Shown piece by piece: positions 35,530 to 45,215 of a stretch of DNA of 64,000 nucleotides. Where the stretch lies: positions 1-64,000 of the forward strand of contig DJOD01000064.1 in NCBI GenBank assembly GCA_002437115.1, read 5' to 3'. This DNA comes from Prevotella sp. UBA6447 (GTDB lineage Bacteria; Bacteroidota; Bacteroidia; Bacteroidales; Bacteroidaceae). Position 1 is the stretch's first letter. Each line of letters begins with the position of its first letter. The notes below the pieces were generated by a model. That model made no database searches. It was not told the DNA's origin and saw only the letters and a list, made by a program, of their open reading frames with translations. Position numbers and translations under genes: made by a program.

Positions 35530-37155
35530 ATGGACTATAACATAATTGGCACATACTGGTCTTTATTGCCGCCAGTCGTTGCCATTGCCTTGGCCCTCAA
35601 GACTAAGGAAGTCTATTCATCACTCTTCATCGGCATCGTCTTGGGAGCAGTCTTATACAGCTTTTCCATGCAGACGGGCCTTGAAGGCTTTATAAGCCAC
35701 TTGCTCAACGACACCGTCGGACAGGGCAGCCAAACCCAACACTATGGTCTCATCCATTGCCTATCCGACCCATGGAACGTGGGCATACTGGTCTTCCTGG
35801 TGGTGCTGGGTGCCATCGTGTCACTCATGAACAAAGCTGGCGGATCGGCCGCCTTCGGCCAATGGGCCTCAAAACACGTCAAGACAAAACGTGGCGCACA
35901 AGTGGCCACCATCCTCTTGGGAATTCTCATCTTTATAGACGACTATTTCAACTGCCTCACCGTAGGGTCTGTAATGCGACCTATCACGCAACGACATGGC
36001 GTGACCAAGGAAAAACTGGCCTATCTCATCGACTCCACTGCAGCTCCCGTGTGCGTCATATCGCCCATCTCGAGTTGGGCGGCTGCGGTGTCGGGATTCG
36101 TCACGAGCGGTGAAAACGGCCTTGCCCTCTTCTGCAAGGCTATACCCTTCAATTTTTATGCATTGTTCACCATCCTGTTCATGTTTGCCGTAGTACTCAT
36201 CAATTTCGACTTCAAGTCGATGAGTAAGTACGATGCCCGTTGGCGCGAATGGTACGAACGCACCCACGGAGGACAGATTGACGAGGTAAGCGACACCAAG
36301 CTCCAACTCGCGGAACATGGTGTAGGTGCCAGGCAGATAGGATCGAAGCGCAATCGTGGAAAAGTCAGCGACCTCGTAATTCCCATACTCTTGCTCATCG
36401 TTCTCTGCACGCTCGGCATGATCTATTCTGGTGGTTATTTCGACCAATCGGCTGGAGCCTACCACGACTTTACCGCCGCATTTGCCGCCAGCAACGCCTC
36501 CGTAGGACTCGTCATGGGTTCGCTGGCCGCGCTGATTCTCTCTGTCGCCCTGTACACGGTGCGCAAAACGCTACCTTTCGACGAAGCCATGAGCAGTCTC
36601 ATCAAGGGGTTTGAGGCTATGGTACCCGCCATTCTCATCCTCACGTTAGCATGGACGCTAAAAAGCATGACCGACTCGCTCGGCGCCGCCAAATATGTGG
36701 CGGGTATCGTAGCGGACAGTGCGAGCCAACTGCAGATGTTCCTTCCTGCCATCATCTTTGTGGTGTCTGCGCTACTGGCCTTTGCCACAGGCACATCATG
36801 GGGAACATTTGGCATTCTTATCCCCATCTGCGTAGCCGTGTTCCCCACTGCAGCACCCTTGCGTGTCATTTCCATCTCGGCCTGCATGGCAGGTGCGGTA
36901 TGCGGCGACCACATATCACCCATCTCCGACACAACCATCATGGCAAGTGCCGGAGCGGAATGTAAGCATGTGCACCACGTAACTTCACAGCTGCCCTACG
37001 CGCTCACAGTGGCTGGCATATCGTTTCTCACATTTATCGTTGCGGGCTTCTCGCAAAGGCTGGGCACCATCCCCTGCGCGCTCATCTCGTGGGCAACAGG
37101 CATCGGCCTATTGACTATCATGCTGGTGTGTCTGAAGAAAAAGCAGCGGTCATGA
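35530..37155 (+). CDS. NhaC-family Na+/H+ antiporter
   Basis: A 541-residue inner-membrane protein with about 12 hydrophobic segments. Motifs typical of NhaC include IFIDDYFNCLTVG, GTSWGTFGILIPI and CGDHISPISDTTIM. It exchanges sodium for protons, keeping pH and the sodium gradient that symporters such as the DASS protein use. Some homologues swap malate/lactate or amino acids, so the ion pair is inferred. I used the ATG at 35530, which precedes the first membrane region; the upstream in-frame Met (35482) would overlap the terminator. Confidence 0.88.
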   Translation: MDYNIIGTYWSLLPPVVAIALALKTKEVYSSLFIGIVLGAVLYSFSMQTGLEGFISHLLNDTVGQGSQTQHYGLIHCLSDPWNVGILVFLVVLGAIVSLMNKAGGSAAFGQWASKHVKTKRGAQVATILLGILIFIDDYFNCLTVGSVMRPITQRHGVTKEKLAYLIDSTAAPVCVISPISSWAAAVSGFVTSGENGLALFCKAIPFNFYALFTILFMFAVVLINFDFKSMSKYDARWREWYERTHGGQIDEVSDTKLQLAEHGVGARQIGSKRNRGKVSDLVIPILLLIVLCTLGMIYSGGYFDQSAGAYHDFTAAFAASNASVGLVMGSLAALILSVALYTVRKTLPFDEAMSSLIKGFEAMVPAILILTLAWTLKSMTDSLGAAKYVAGIVADSASQLQMFLPAIIFVVSALLAFATGTSWGTFGILIPICVAVFPTAAPLRVISISACMAGAVCGDHISPISDTTIMASAGAECKHVHHVTSQLPYALTVAGISFLTFIVAGFSQRLGTIPCALISWATGIGLLTIMLVCLKKKQRS

Positions 37156-37537
37156 GTCTGACATCATACAAATGAACTCCATTTCGTCTTTCCTGTCAGT
37201 AATGATTAAAATATTTAAATATTCATGACAAAAAGGCAATCCGTCTGCGCCATCTTTGTCCACATGAGTCAATATCCATAAAAACAGCTACTTGGCACAC
37301 CTATTGCAAGAATAAGAGCGAAAGCAGAAGCAGAAAGGCGAGGATGGCAAGAAGCCAAAAACATTAACAACTTGGACTTCAGAAACCTATCGAACCTCGA
37401 AGCCGACGCTTAGCTTTGGGTTCGCGACAAACGAGCAAGAGCAAACAAACAACAATAAAAAAGAACAAACAGAAATCCCGACCGAACCAGAAACGGCAAG
37501 GAGAGGATGAGTAAACTACAATCGGAGGTTAACAATT
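37156..37537 (+). promoter_or_regulatory. Long leader of the Hsp20 gene with a sigma54-type promoter at 37292-37308
   Basis: TTGGCAC at 37292-37298 and TTGCA at 37304-37308 place GG and GC exactly 10 bases apart, as in -24/-12 promoters read by RpoN. A leader of about 220 bases, rich in purines, follows. A TAGCTTTG -7-like motif at 37411-37418 could mark a second, ordinary promoter but has no -33 TTG at standard spacing. No gene is seen here. Confidence 0.55.
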
Positions 37538-37981
37538 ATGTTATTAGCTCGTAGAAATAACAACAACGTTTCAAATTGGTTGAACAGTTGGTTTGATGAC
37601 AATCTCTTTGATACCGACTTGATGCCGCGTCTGAACGCCACCGCACCTGCTGTCAACGTGAAAGAGAGTGCCACCGAATATACAATGGAGGTCGCTGCTC
37701 CTGGCTTAAAGAAAGAGATGGTGAAAATGAACATCGACAAGGATGGTTACCTCAACGTCTCTATCGAGCATAAGGATGAGAAGAAAGAGAACAAGAAAGA
37801 GGAGCATTATCTGCGCCGCGAGTTCTCCTACTCCAATTACTCACAGAGCTACGCGCTTCCTGAGGATGCAGATCAGAAGAAGATTACAGCCGAAGTCAAT
37901 AACGGTGTCTTGAAGATAGAGATACCGAAGGTGGCTAAAGAAGAGAAGAAAGACGATGTGAAACAAATTGAGGTCAAGTAA
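37538..37981 (+). CDS. Small heat-shock protein, Hsp20/alpha-crystallin family
   Basis: A 147-residue chaperone with an alpha-crystallin domain at about 35-135: VNVKESATEYTMEVAAPG, FSYSNYSQSYALPEDAD, and GVLKIEIPK containing the I-x-I contact. The N-terminal arm is rich in Asn and Trp, and the end is charged (KEEKKDDVKQIEVK). It holds unfolded proteins during stress. The gene is single, behind a sigma54-like element and followed by a strong hairpin. RpoN control of a small heat-shock gene would be unusual. Confidence 0.95.
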   Translation: MLLARRNNNNVSNWLNSWFDDNLFDTDLMPRLNATAPAVNVKESATEYTMEVAAPGLKKEMVKMNIDKDGYLNVSIEHKDEKKENKKEEHYLRREFSYSNYSQSYALPEDADQKKITAEVNNGVLKIEIPKVAKEEKKDDVKQIEVK

Positions 37982-38028
37982 TTGCGATGAGCAATGCTTG
38001 ACGCTTGGCACATTCCAAAGTAAATAAT

Positions 38029-38078
38029 AATGGCAGGCAAACCTCAACGCCTCTGGCGTGGTTTGCCTGCCATTTTGT
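38029..38078. terminator. Strong terminator between Hsp20 and GH43 genes
   Basis: A 15-bp perfect stem, 38029-38043 against 38060-38074, with an inner ACGCC/GGCGT pairing and T residues on the plus strand. It sits between convergent genes. Confidence 0.88.
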
Positions 38079-38122
38079 TTGTCTACGGATATCCAGCCAT
38101 TCCAGCGGCTAACACCCTATTC

Positions 38123-40951
38123 CTATTCCGTGGGGTTGACCGGCTTGATGGTTCCATCCTCATTAAAGTAGAGGCGGTCGATACACGTCTCGCGGTGCAC
38201 ACCAGGCTGATAGTGGAGCCAGTCCTTGTTGATACGGTGATACACGATATACCACTCGTCGGTATCGGGCACCTGGATGACCGAGTTGTGAGCCGTTCCA
38301 TAGATATCGCGTTGTGGGTTTTGCTGCAGCACGATGGGCTTTTCAGCTACCTTGATGGGGCCGAGTGGCGACGACGACGTTCCATAGGCCACATGATAGT
38401 TGGGTGACCCCGTGTCATCGACCGACCACATAAAGTAATAAAGCCCGTTGCGATAGAACACGTAAGGAGCCTCGCGATAAGCGTAATCCTTGAGACTGCC
38501 ACCCTGGGGTGTCATCACAGTGATGGTGTTCTCCTTCACGGTGGTCATGCTGGATTCCAGCTCAGCACCGGCCATATAACCATTGCCCCAGTACAAGTAT
38601 GGTTTCTTGCTCACAGGATCAATGAACACATCCACGTCTATCTGCTGGCCATGGCCGACAGGCGACTTCTCCACAATAGGCTTTCCGAAATCCACAAAAG
38701 GCCCTACAGGCGAGTCGGAGATTGCCACACCAATCTTTTTGGGGCCGTTATCGTTGGGATTGGCACTGTAATAGAGATAATACTTATAACTTCCATTTTT
38801 CTGCTTCACCTCCACAGCCGCAGGAGCCCAGAGGTTGCCATTGGCCCAGGAGACCTGGTCGCTCTTGGCATCAAGGGCTACGCCTTCGTTCTTCCACTCC
38901 TTCAGGTCGGAAGAAGAATAGACATAATATTTATATCCACCCCACCCGGGTTTTCCATCCGTGGTGGAATAGATATAATACTTCTTCGTCTCGTTGGAAT
39001 AGAGAATCTCGGGATCGGCATGAAAACCGGGCAGGATGGGATTGCCCATGCCGCTCACGCCCTTAGTCGTTGGGGCTATCGGTCGAATGGTTCCATCGGC
39101 ATTATAAGCCATCTGCTCGATAATGACACTACGCTTGTAGCTACCACCATCTGGCAACGCACCATTGTGAGAGATGAAGAGCCACTGGTCGTTATAGTTG
39201 ACGATAGCCGGATGAGTGGTGTTGCTGTTACCGGCAATCTCAGAGATGATGCCTTTGGGCTGCCACGTGCCGTCGATGCGGTCTGCCATGGCATAGGCTA
39301 TCTTCTCAGGCCAACCTGTGGCATAAGTAAGGTAATACTTTCCATTGTACTTGTGCACCCAGGGAGCCTCGGTAAACGGGTATTCGCTGCCGAGCTCAAT
39401 CTGACGGATGCTGCCCGGCTCAATCTCAGTCATCGAGTCCTTGAGCTTGGCGATATAACACTGCTTGTTGCCCCAAATGATGTAGGGTGTCCCATCGTCG
39501 TCAATGAAGACAGCAGGGTCTATGCACGCCCATGAGTGCTTCGAAGCGAAGCAGTCGTCGTTGGTAAGCATAGGCTTTCCCAGAGCGTCATGGTACGGGC
39601 CAGTAATCTTGTCGGACACTGCCACGCCGATGCCACACCAGTTGGTCGACACATACCAATAGAACTTGCCGTTGCGCTCGACCACGTGACCCGCATAAGC
39701 CTGCTTGCTCTTAGCCCACTTAAAGTCGGCAACACGCAATGGCGTGGGGTATTGAGTCCAGTGGCGCATGTCTGTCGTGGAGAACACAGCCCACTTGTCC
39801 ATGGCGTAGCTGCCGTGGTTGCCTGGCTCGTCAACCCCGGTGAAGAGCCACAGCGTGTCGTTCTTGACGAGTGCCGCCGGGTCGGCTGTGTGAACATGGG
39901 TGAAAAGCGGATTGCCCGCGGCTCTATAGTCGTGCTGCATGACGTAGCCCCAGCGCTGCTGCACACGATCCATCTCCTCGTCCGTGATGGGTATGACAGT
40001 GCCGTGGCGAGGGAAGAAGTCCTTGCGGAACGACTGCGGCTTCTGCGAGAAGGTCCTCAGGTCGGTTGATGTCTGGTACTCGTAACGCCCCGATCCGTAT
40101 AGGTCATACATAAGCACATAGCCACTGCCATCGTTGAGGGGGAATACTCCCGACCCTTCAACACCCGTACGCTGGTTGGCATAGGCATCAATAAACTTGA
40201 AGTCCTCTTTCCATGGTCCTTTCAGGCTCTTTGCTGTAGCCTGCTGTATGCCGTTCTGTATTTCCTTGCCTTCCGCGTTTTTGATGTTGCCTTTATAAAA
40301 AAGGTGATACACACCGTTGCGCTCTATGATGTCGTTGTCAATGCTGCCATACTTGGCTGAGAAAAGAACCTTGGGCTCACCCTCAAAACCCGTGAAGTCG
40401 CGGTTGGCATAGGCGTAATAGGTGACGAGGCTCTTTCGCCCATCGCCTGTGCGCTGCAGGGTGAAGTAGACCATATACTTTTTGGCCTTGCGGTCGTAGA
40501 TGGTCTGTGGTGCCCACACCCAGTAGGCATCAGAAAAGTTCCTGTAGGCATCCTTGAGCACAATTTTCGCGTGTGTCCAGTTGACAAGGTCTTTCGACTT
40601 CATCATCACGATTCCCGGGTTGTCCTTCCAACCGTTGGCTGCCGTGTTCATGTCGGTTGCCACGATATAGTAAGCCCCATCCTCACCGCGCAGGATGTGG
40701 GGGTCGCGTATGCCGCCACTGGTCGAGATGGTGTCGCTGCTCACGACGGGGAGGTTGTTGTTGAGCGCGTACCAATCGCGCGCATCCTTACTGATGGCAA
40801 AGCGCAATTGTTCTTGTTGCTTGGCGTTTCCCGTTCCCTCAAAGTAAGCAAAGAGATATCCGGCAAACTTGTTCTTGGGCTTCGCCGCCGAGGAAGGTGT
40901 CGTCCCCAACGCCACGGCCAGCAAAGCAAGTAAAAGCGGTCGTTGTTTCAT
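38123..40951 (-). CDS. Secreted protein with three tandem GH43 five-bladed propellers
   Basis: A 942-residue protein with a signal peptide (MKQRPLLLALLAVALGTTPSSA). Three GH43-like units follow. Unit 1 (about 30-340): D83 in GIRDPHIL and E265 in GVEGSG. Unit 2 (about 345-625): D357 in HTADPAAL, D478 in CIDPAVF and E528 in TEAPWV. Unit 3 (about 635-942): D646 in HADPEIL, D774 in QIDVDVF and E827 in REAPYV. Units 2 and 3 keep a full Asp/Asp/Glu set; unit 1 is less clear. GH43 enzymes remove arabinose, xylose or sometimes galactose. The gene is single. The start at 40951 is fixed by the signal peptide; TAACTTTG at 40979-40986 (minus) is a likely -7. Confidence 0.88.
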   Translation of the reverse strand: MKQRPLLLALLAVALGTTPSSAAKPKNKFAGYLFAYFEGTGNAKQQEQLRFAISKDARDWYALNNNLPVVSSDTISTSGGIRDPHILRGEDGAYYIVATDMNTAANGWKDNPGIVMMKSKDLVNWTHAKIVLKDAYRNFSDAYWVWAPQTIYDRKAKKYMVYFTLQRTGDGRKSLVTYYAYANRDFTGFEGEPKVLFSAKYGSIDNDIIERNGVYHLFYKGNIKNAEGKEIQNGIQQATAKSLKGPWKEDFKFIDAYANQRTGVEGSGVFPLNDGSGYVLMYDLYGSGRYEYQTSTDLRTFSQKPQSFRKDFFPRHGTVIPITDEEMDRVQQRWGYVMQHDYRAAGNPLFTHVHTADPAALVKNDTLWLFTGVDEPGNHGSYAMDKWAVFSTTDMRHWTQYPTPLRVADFKWAKSKQAYAGHVVERNGKFYWYVSTNWCGIGVAVSDKITGPYHDALGKPMLTNDDCFASKHSWACIDPAVFIDDDGTPYIIWGNKQCYIAKLKDSMTEIEPGSIRQIELGSEYPFTEAPWVHKYNGKYYLTYATGWPEKIAYAMADRIDGTWQPKGIISEIAGNSNTTHPAIVNYNDQWLFISHNGALPDGGSYKRSVIIEQMAYNADGTIRPIAPTTKGVSGMGNPILPGFHADPEILYSNETKKYYIYSTTDGKPGWGGYKYYVYSSSDLKEWKNEGVALDAKSDQVSWANGNLWAPAAVEVKQKNGSYKYYLYYSANPNDNGPKKIGVAISDSPVGPFVDFGKPIVEKSPVGHGQQIDVDVFIDPVSKKPYLYWGNGYMAGAELESSMTTVKENTITVMTPQGGSLKDYAYREAPYVFYRNGLYYFMWSVDDTGSPNYHVAYGTSSSPLGPIKVAEKPIVLQQNPQRDIYGTAHNSVIQVPDTDEWYIVYHRINKDWLHYQPGVHRETCIDRLYFNEDGTIKPVNPTE

Positions 40952-40986
40952 GATTCGAATAATGTTTAGATTGTTTGGCAAAGTTA

Positions 40987-41536
40987 CAACAAAAAGTTGG
41001 AAATCACTAACATTTAAAGTGACAACCTTTACATCCAACATCATTTACGCTTTTACTTCTTGCTCTTCTATTAAATGCGTAGATAAGAATACTCAGTTAC
41101 GGGTTTGTCGGCTTGCCGTCAACCCGCACTTTATCCCACATAGTGCGCGCGTTGGCGCTCTATTCAAACCACAGAGCCAAGTCTTTTGACGACAGCCGCA
41201 ACTTGTTGAATATCAAAAGATAGCGTGCCATGAAAAATAATAGCTGTTATTTTCAGAATTTAAGCTGTTATTTTTCACGAAAGGACAACAATTTATGCAG
41301 GGTACTTATCAAGGTGAGCTTCAATCAGCCTCGCGGATGTTTTGGTAAATTCCTATCTGCCGTTTTCCTTAGCAAAAGAAGGCCTATAAACCATTGGGCG
41401 TGGTGACACAACGGTTGCCCGAAAGGCTGCCAGATGACAGCCATATAAGCATATTGCGTACGCGCATAATGATGCGTCCTTCACGTAAAGCTATACGCCT
41501 TAAACGACAAGCGCCTACGCATTTAACGGAAGAACC
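40987..41536. other. Intergenic region with a palindromic repeat at 41234-41253
   Basis: No supported gene in about 550 bases. AAAATAATAGCTGTTATTTT at 41234-41253 is a near-perfect palindrome around AGCT, with a second half-copy (AGCTGTTATTTTTCA) at about 41263-41277. Nineteen bases (AAAATAATAGCTGTTATTT) recur on the minus strand at 55280-55298, at the decayed GH31 start. Confidence 0.6.
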
Positions 41537-43570
41537 TTATTTCTTGCTGTCCAACTGCTTTTCGAGCCTTACAATCTCGTCGCGATACTGCGCGGCCTGT
41601 ATGAAGTCAAGGTTCTTGGCGGCCTGTTCCATGAGCGACTTGGTGTTGTCGATGCTCTTCTGTAGTTCGTCGCGCGTCATGTGGCGTACAATGGGGTCTG
41701 CGGCAAAGGCTCCCGTGTCCATGCCCTTCACCGCATACTCGGCAGCCATCTGCGGAGCCTCATAAGCGTCGCCAGAGGCCATTGGCAGCATCCCCTTGAT
41801 GTCTTTCACGATTTGCTTGGGCGTGATGTGGTGTTTCTCGTTGTATTTCAACTGGATGGTGCGTCGCCGCGATGTCTCATCGATGGTGCGCTGCATGCTG
41901 TCGGTGATGGTGTCGGCATACATGATGACCTTGCCGTTGACGTTGCGGGCGGCGCGTCCGGCGGTCTGGGTCAGGCTGCGGTGGCTGCGCAGGAATCCCT
42001 CCTTGTCGGCATCGAGAATGGCCACCAATGACACTTCTGGGAGGTCGAGACCCTCGCGCAAGAGGTTGACACCAACCAACACGTCGAACACGCCGGCTCT
42101 GAGGTCATTCATAATCTTCACGCGGTCGAGCGTGGCCACGTCACTGTGGATATAGTTGGCCTTCACGCCATGGTCGAGCAGATACTCGGTAAGCTCCTCG
42201 GCCATGCGCTTGGTGAGTGTGGTGACAAGTACGCGCTCTCCTCGGTGGCTCCGGGTGAGGATTTCGTCGAGCAGGTCGTCGATTTGGTTTTCCGACGGAC
42301 GCACCTCAATCTCAGGGTCGAGGAGCCCCGTGGGTCGAATGAGTTGCTCGACTACAACGCCCTCAGCCTCCTGCAGCTCATAATCGGCAGGGGTAGCCGA
42401 AACATAGATGACCTGGTGGATCATGTCGTGGAACTCCTCGAAGCGCAGCGGACGGTTGTCGAAGGCGGCGGGTAGGCGGAAGCCATACTCCACGAGATTC
42501 TGCTTGCGCGCGCGGTCACCGCCATACATGGCGTTGATTTGCGGCACGCTGACGTGGCTCTCGTCGATGACCATCAAGTAGTCTTTGGGGAAGAAGTCGA
42601 GCAGGCAGTAGGGGCGTTGACCTGGCTCACGCCCATCGAAATAGCGCGAGTAGTTCTCTATGCCCGAGCAATGACCCAGCTCCTTGATCATCTCAATGTC
42701 ATACTCCACGCGCTCCTTGATGCGTTGAGCCTTGATTTTGTCGCCCAAATCCATGAAATAATCTTCTTGTTTCACAAGGTCATCCTGTATCTTGCGGATG
42801 GCGTCCTCTGTCTGTTCCTTGCTGGTCACGAAGAGGTTCGCAGGGTAAATCTGGTACTCCTCGAAGCGTTGCAGGGAATGGAGCGTCACGGAGTCGCACT
42901 CCTCGATGGTGTCTACTTCGTCGTCCCACCAGCTCACGCGCAACACATTGTCGCTATAGGCCATGGCGATTAGCACCGTATCGCCTTTGACTGCGAAGTT
43001 GCCGCGTTGCAGGTCGATATCGTTGCGCACGTAGAGTGAGTTGACCAGCTTGCGCAAGAACTCGTTGCGGTCGAGTTTCTGACCCGTCCGTATGGTGATG
43101 ATGTTCTCTTGCATGGCAATGGGTGCGCCCATGCCGTAGATGCACGACACCGACGACACTACCACCACGTCCTTCCGCCCCGAGAGCAGATCGCTCACGG
43201 CAGCCAGCCGCAACTTGTCGATTTCCTCGTTGATGGCGAGGTCTTTCTCAATGTATGTGTCGGTAGTAGGCAGGTAAGCCTCTGGCTGGTAGTAGTCGTA
43301 ATACGACACATAGTAGTCGACCGCATTATCAGGGAAGAAGCCTTTCATTTCCTCATAGAGTTGGGCTGCAAGCGTCTTGTTGTGGCTGAGTATGAGCGTT
43401 GGTTTGTTCACGTTGGCAATCACGTTGGCCACCGTGAACGTTTTCCCCGACCCCGTTACCCCCAGCAACACCTGGGCGGGGTCTCCCTGGCGAACGCCTT
43501 CCGTCAGTTGGCGGATGGCCTGAGGCTGGTCGCCTGTGGGCTTGAACTTTGAAGTCAGTTTGAAATCCAT
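41537..43570 (-). CDS. uvrB: Excinuclease ABC subunit B
   Basis: The 677-residue protein is full length for UvrB, the damage-verifying helicase-like subunit of nucleotide excision repair. The start MDFKLTSKFKPTGDQPQAI, Walker A GVTGSGKT (37-44), the beta-hairpin region YVSYYDYYQPEAY, the DESHVSVPQ motif and QTAGRAARN (motif VI) are all present. The C-terminus has a UVR domain that binds UvrC. The gene stands alone. I see no LexA-type box by eye. Confidence 0.97.
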   Translation of the reverse strand: MDFKLTSKFKPTGDQPQAIRQLTEGVRQGDPAQVLLGVTGSGKTFTVANVIANVNKPTLILSHNKTLAAQLYEEMKGFFPDNAVDYYVSYYDYYQPEAYLPTTDTYIEKDLAINEEIDKLRLAAVSDLLSGRKDVVVVSSVSCIYGMGAPIAMQENIITIRTGQKLDRNEFLRKLVNSLYVRNDIDLQRGNFAVKGDTVLIAMAYSDNVLRVSWWDDEVDTIEECDSVTLHSLQRFEEYQIYPANLFVTSKEQTEDAIRKIQDDLVKQEDYFMDLGDKIKAQRIKERVEYDIEMIKELGHCSGIENYSRYFDGREPGQRPYCLLDFFPKDYLMVIDESHVSVPQINAMYGGDRARKQNLVEYGFRLPAAFDNRPLRFEEFHDMIHQVIYVSATPADYELQEAEGVVVEQLIRPTGLLDPEIEVRPSENQIDDLLDEILTRSHRGERVLVTTLTKRMAEELTEYLLDHGVKANYIHSDVATLDRVKIMNDLRAGVFDVLVGVNLLREGLDLPEVSLVAILDADKEGFLRSHRSLTQTAGRAARNVNGKVIMYADTITDSMQRTIDETSRRRTIQLKYNEKHHITPKQIVKDIKGMLPMASGDAYEAPQMAAEYAVKGMDTGAFAADPIVRHMTRDELQKSIDNTKSLMEQAAKNLDFIQAAQYRDEIVRLEKQLDSKK

Positions 43571-43775
43571 GAATATGCAAAGTTACAAAAAAGCTAAGAC
43601 CCACGACACCCTATCCCGCAATATTTTATGATTCATTCGGAATATAGCGTGATCAAGCGCAAGGGGGCCAGGCATGCCCCACCAGACTGACAGGATGATG
43701 AAAAGGGAGTTTTGGGGGGCTTCTCACGTGTCTGATGATTAAGCTGCTGGGTAACCACCATAAAATTTCAACACA

Positions 43776-45031
43776 TTAGAACCTAAGCAGCCATTTCCAT
43801 AAAGGAACGAGTTCTATTTGAAGACCCTCTTTTTCAACGATGCTTTCTTCTTCCATGGTAACAACCATCATTTTGCCGATTGGCTGAACCGAGTGCAGTT
43901 TAATTAGGGCATCTGTTTCACGCTTAAACGTGTCTGGATCCGTCATGGAATAGGACACCTGCACAGCCAATTCTTCTTCTGGGACTACAAAGTCCACTTC
44001 TGTATTTTGCTATTCCAAAAATAGCATTCATCGCCATATTTGCGTCTGAGTGTTATCGCTACAATATTTTCAAGTAAGGATGTGTTAGCTTCTACAAGAA
44101 AAAGATGAAGCAAACCATTATCCGTGAAATAATATTTGCGGTTAGACTCCTTGTCCTGCAACTTGCCATACAGATTTTCGTAAGGCAATATGAGCCAAGT
44201 TTCAGTCATATATTCCACATAGTCTATCGTTGCATCGGTACTTAATTTTTTACCGGTACTGCTGACAATGCTTGCAATTCTGTTATATGAAAGAGGCTGT
44301 TTGATGCTCTCTGCCATTTTGCGTATCATCACACGCAATGCGTAATCGTTGCGAATTTTGTATCTTGCTACTAAGTCGCCAAAGAATATCTTGCTAAAAA
44401 GATTGCTCATCCATGAGCGAGGTTCTTTCATACCTACTGTCTCAGGCAAACCACCATGTTGAAAATAAGTATTAGCCAACTTGACTATCTGTTTGCCAAA
44501 TGTAAAAATTGCATTCTTTTCATGTATGTCAATGCCACTGGCCTTCAAATATTCTTGGAAAGAATAAGGATATACTTCATGTATCATGTATCTGCCGCCA
44601 AGCGTGGTCGCAATCTCACTACTCAGCATTTTTGCATTGCTGCCAGTGATGTATACTTGATATTTTTGGTCTGCTAATCTGCGAGCAAACTTTTCCCATC
44701 TATCCACTAATTGTATCTCATCCAAAAAGAATATTGGACGAGCATCATACATCTCTTCATAGCACGTTTTTATCAAGTCAAGATCCTTAACCTCCAAAGA
44801 GTCTATTCGGTCGTCCTCAAAATTGAAATATAATATTTCCTCTTTCTTATGCCCTTGCTCCATCAATTGTGCTATGCGCTGGAACATCAAATAAGATTTT
44901 CCAGCATGCCTCAATCCGACAAACACATAATTGAGCCCATTCACGAGCTCTACATCACGAGGAATGAGTTCTACTTGTGAGACATATGCTTGATATTCCG
45001 AGATAAGCAATTTTATCAAATCCTTTGTCAT
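43776..45031 (-). pseudogene. DUF4143-type AAA ATPase, broken by a frameshift
   Basis: The first part (45031-43985, 348 residues) carries a Walker A variant GLRHAGKS, Walker B IFFLDEIQ, the sensor region YITGSNAKML and the DUF4143 motif YFTDNGLLHLFL. It stops after FWNSKIQKWTL. Family members continue FWN...EVDFVVPEEELAVQVSYS, and that continuation is present one frame over down to 43776. Adding one A to the run at 44005-44008 (TTTT on plus) restores a protein of about 418 residues. It is either a pseudogene, a phase-variable gene or a sequencing error. These ATPases are often horizontally spread orphans of unknown role. The sequence is AT-rich. Confidence 0.8.
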
Positions 45032-45215
45032 ATAATGCTCTTGTTACTACTAAAGCCTATTGCAAAGATACGCATTTTATCGTTTATGAACGATATAGTC
45101 GATGAAGAAATATCGTTTATATACGACAAAATACATAAATGACCCTTTATTGAGAGGATTTTTATAAGCCCCAAAACGTCACACATGAGAGCTATTCTGC
45201 ATACCACGCTCAAAA

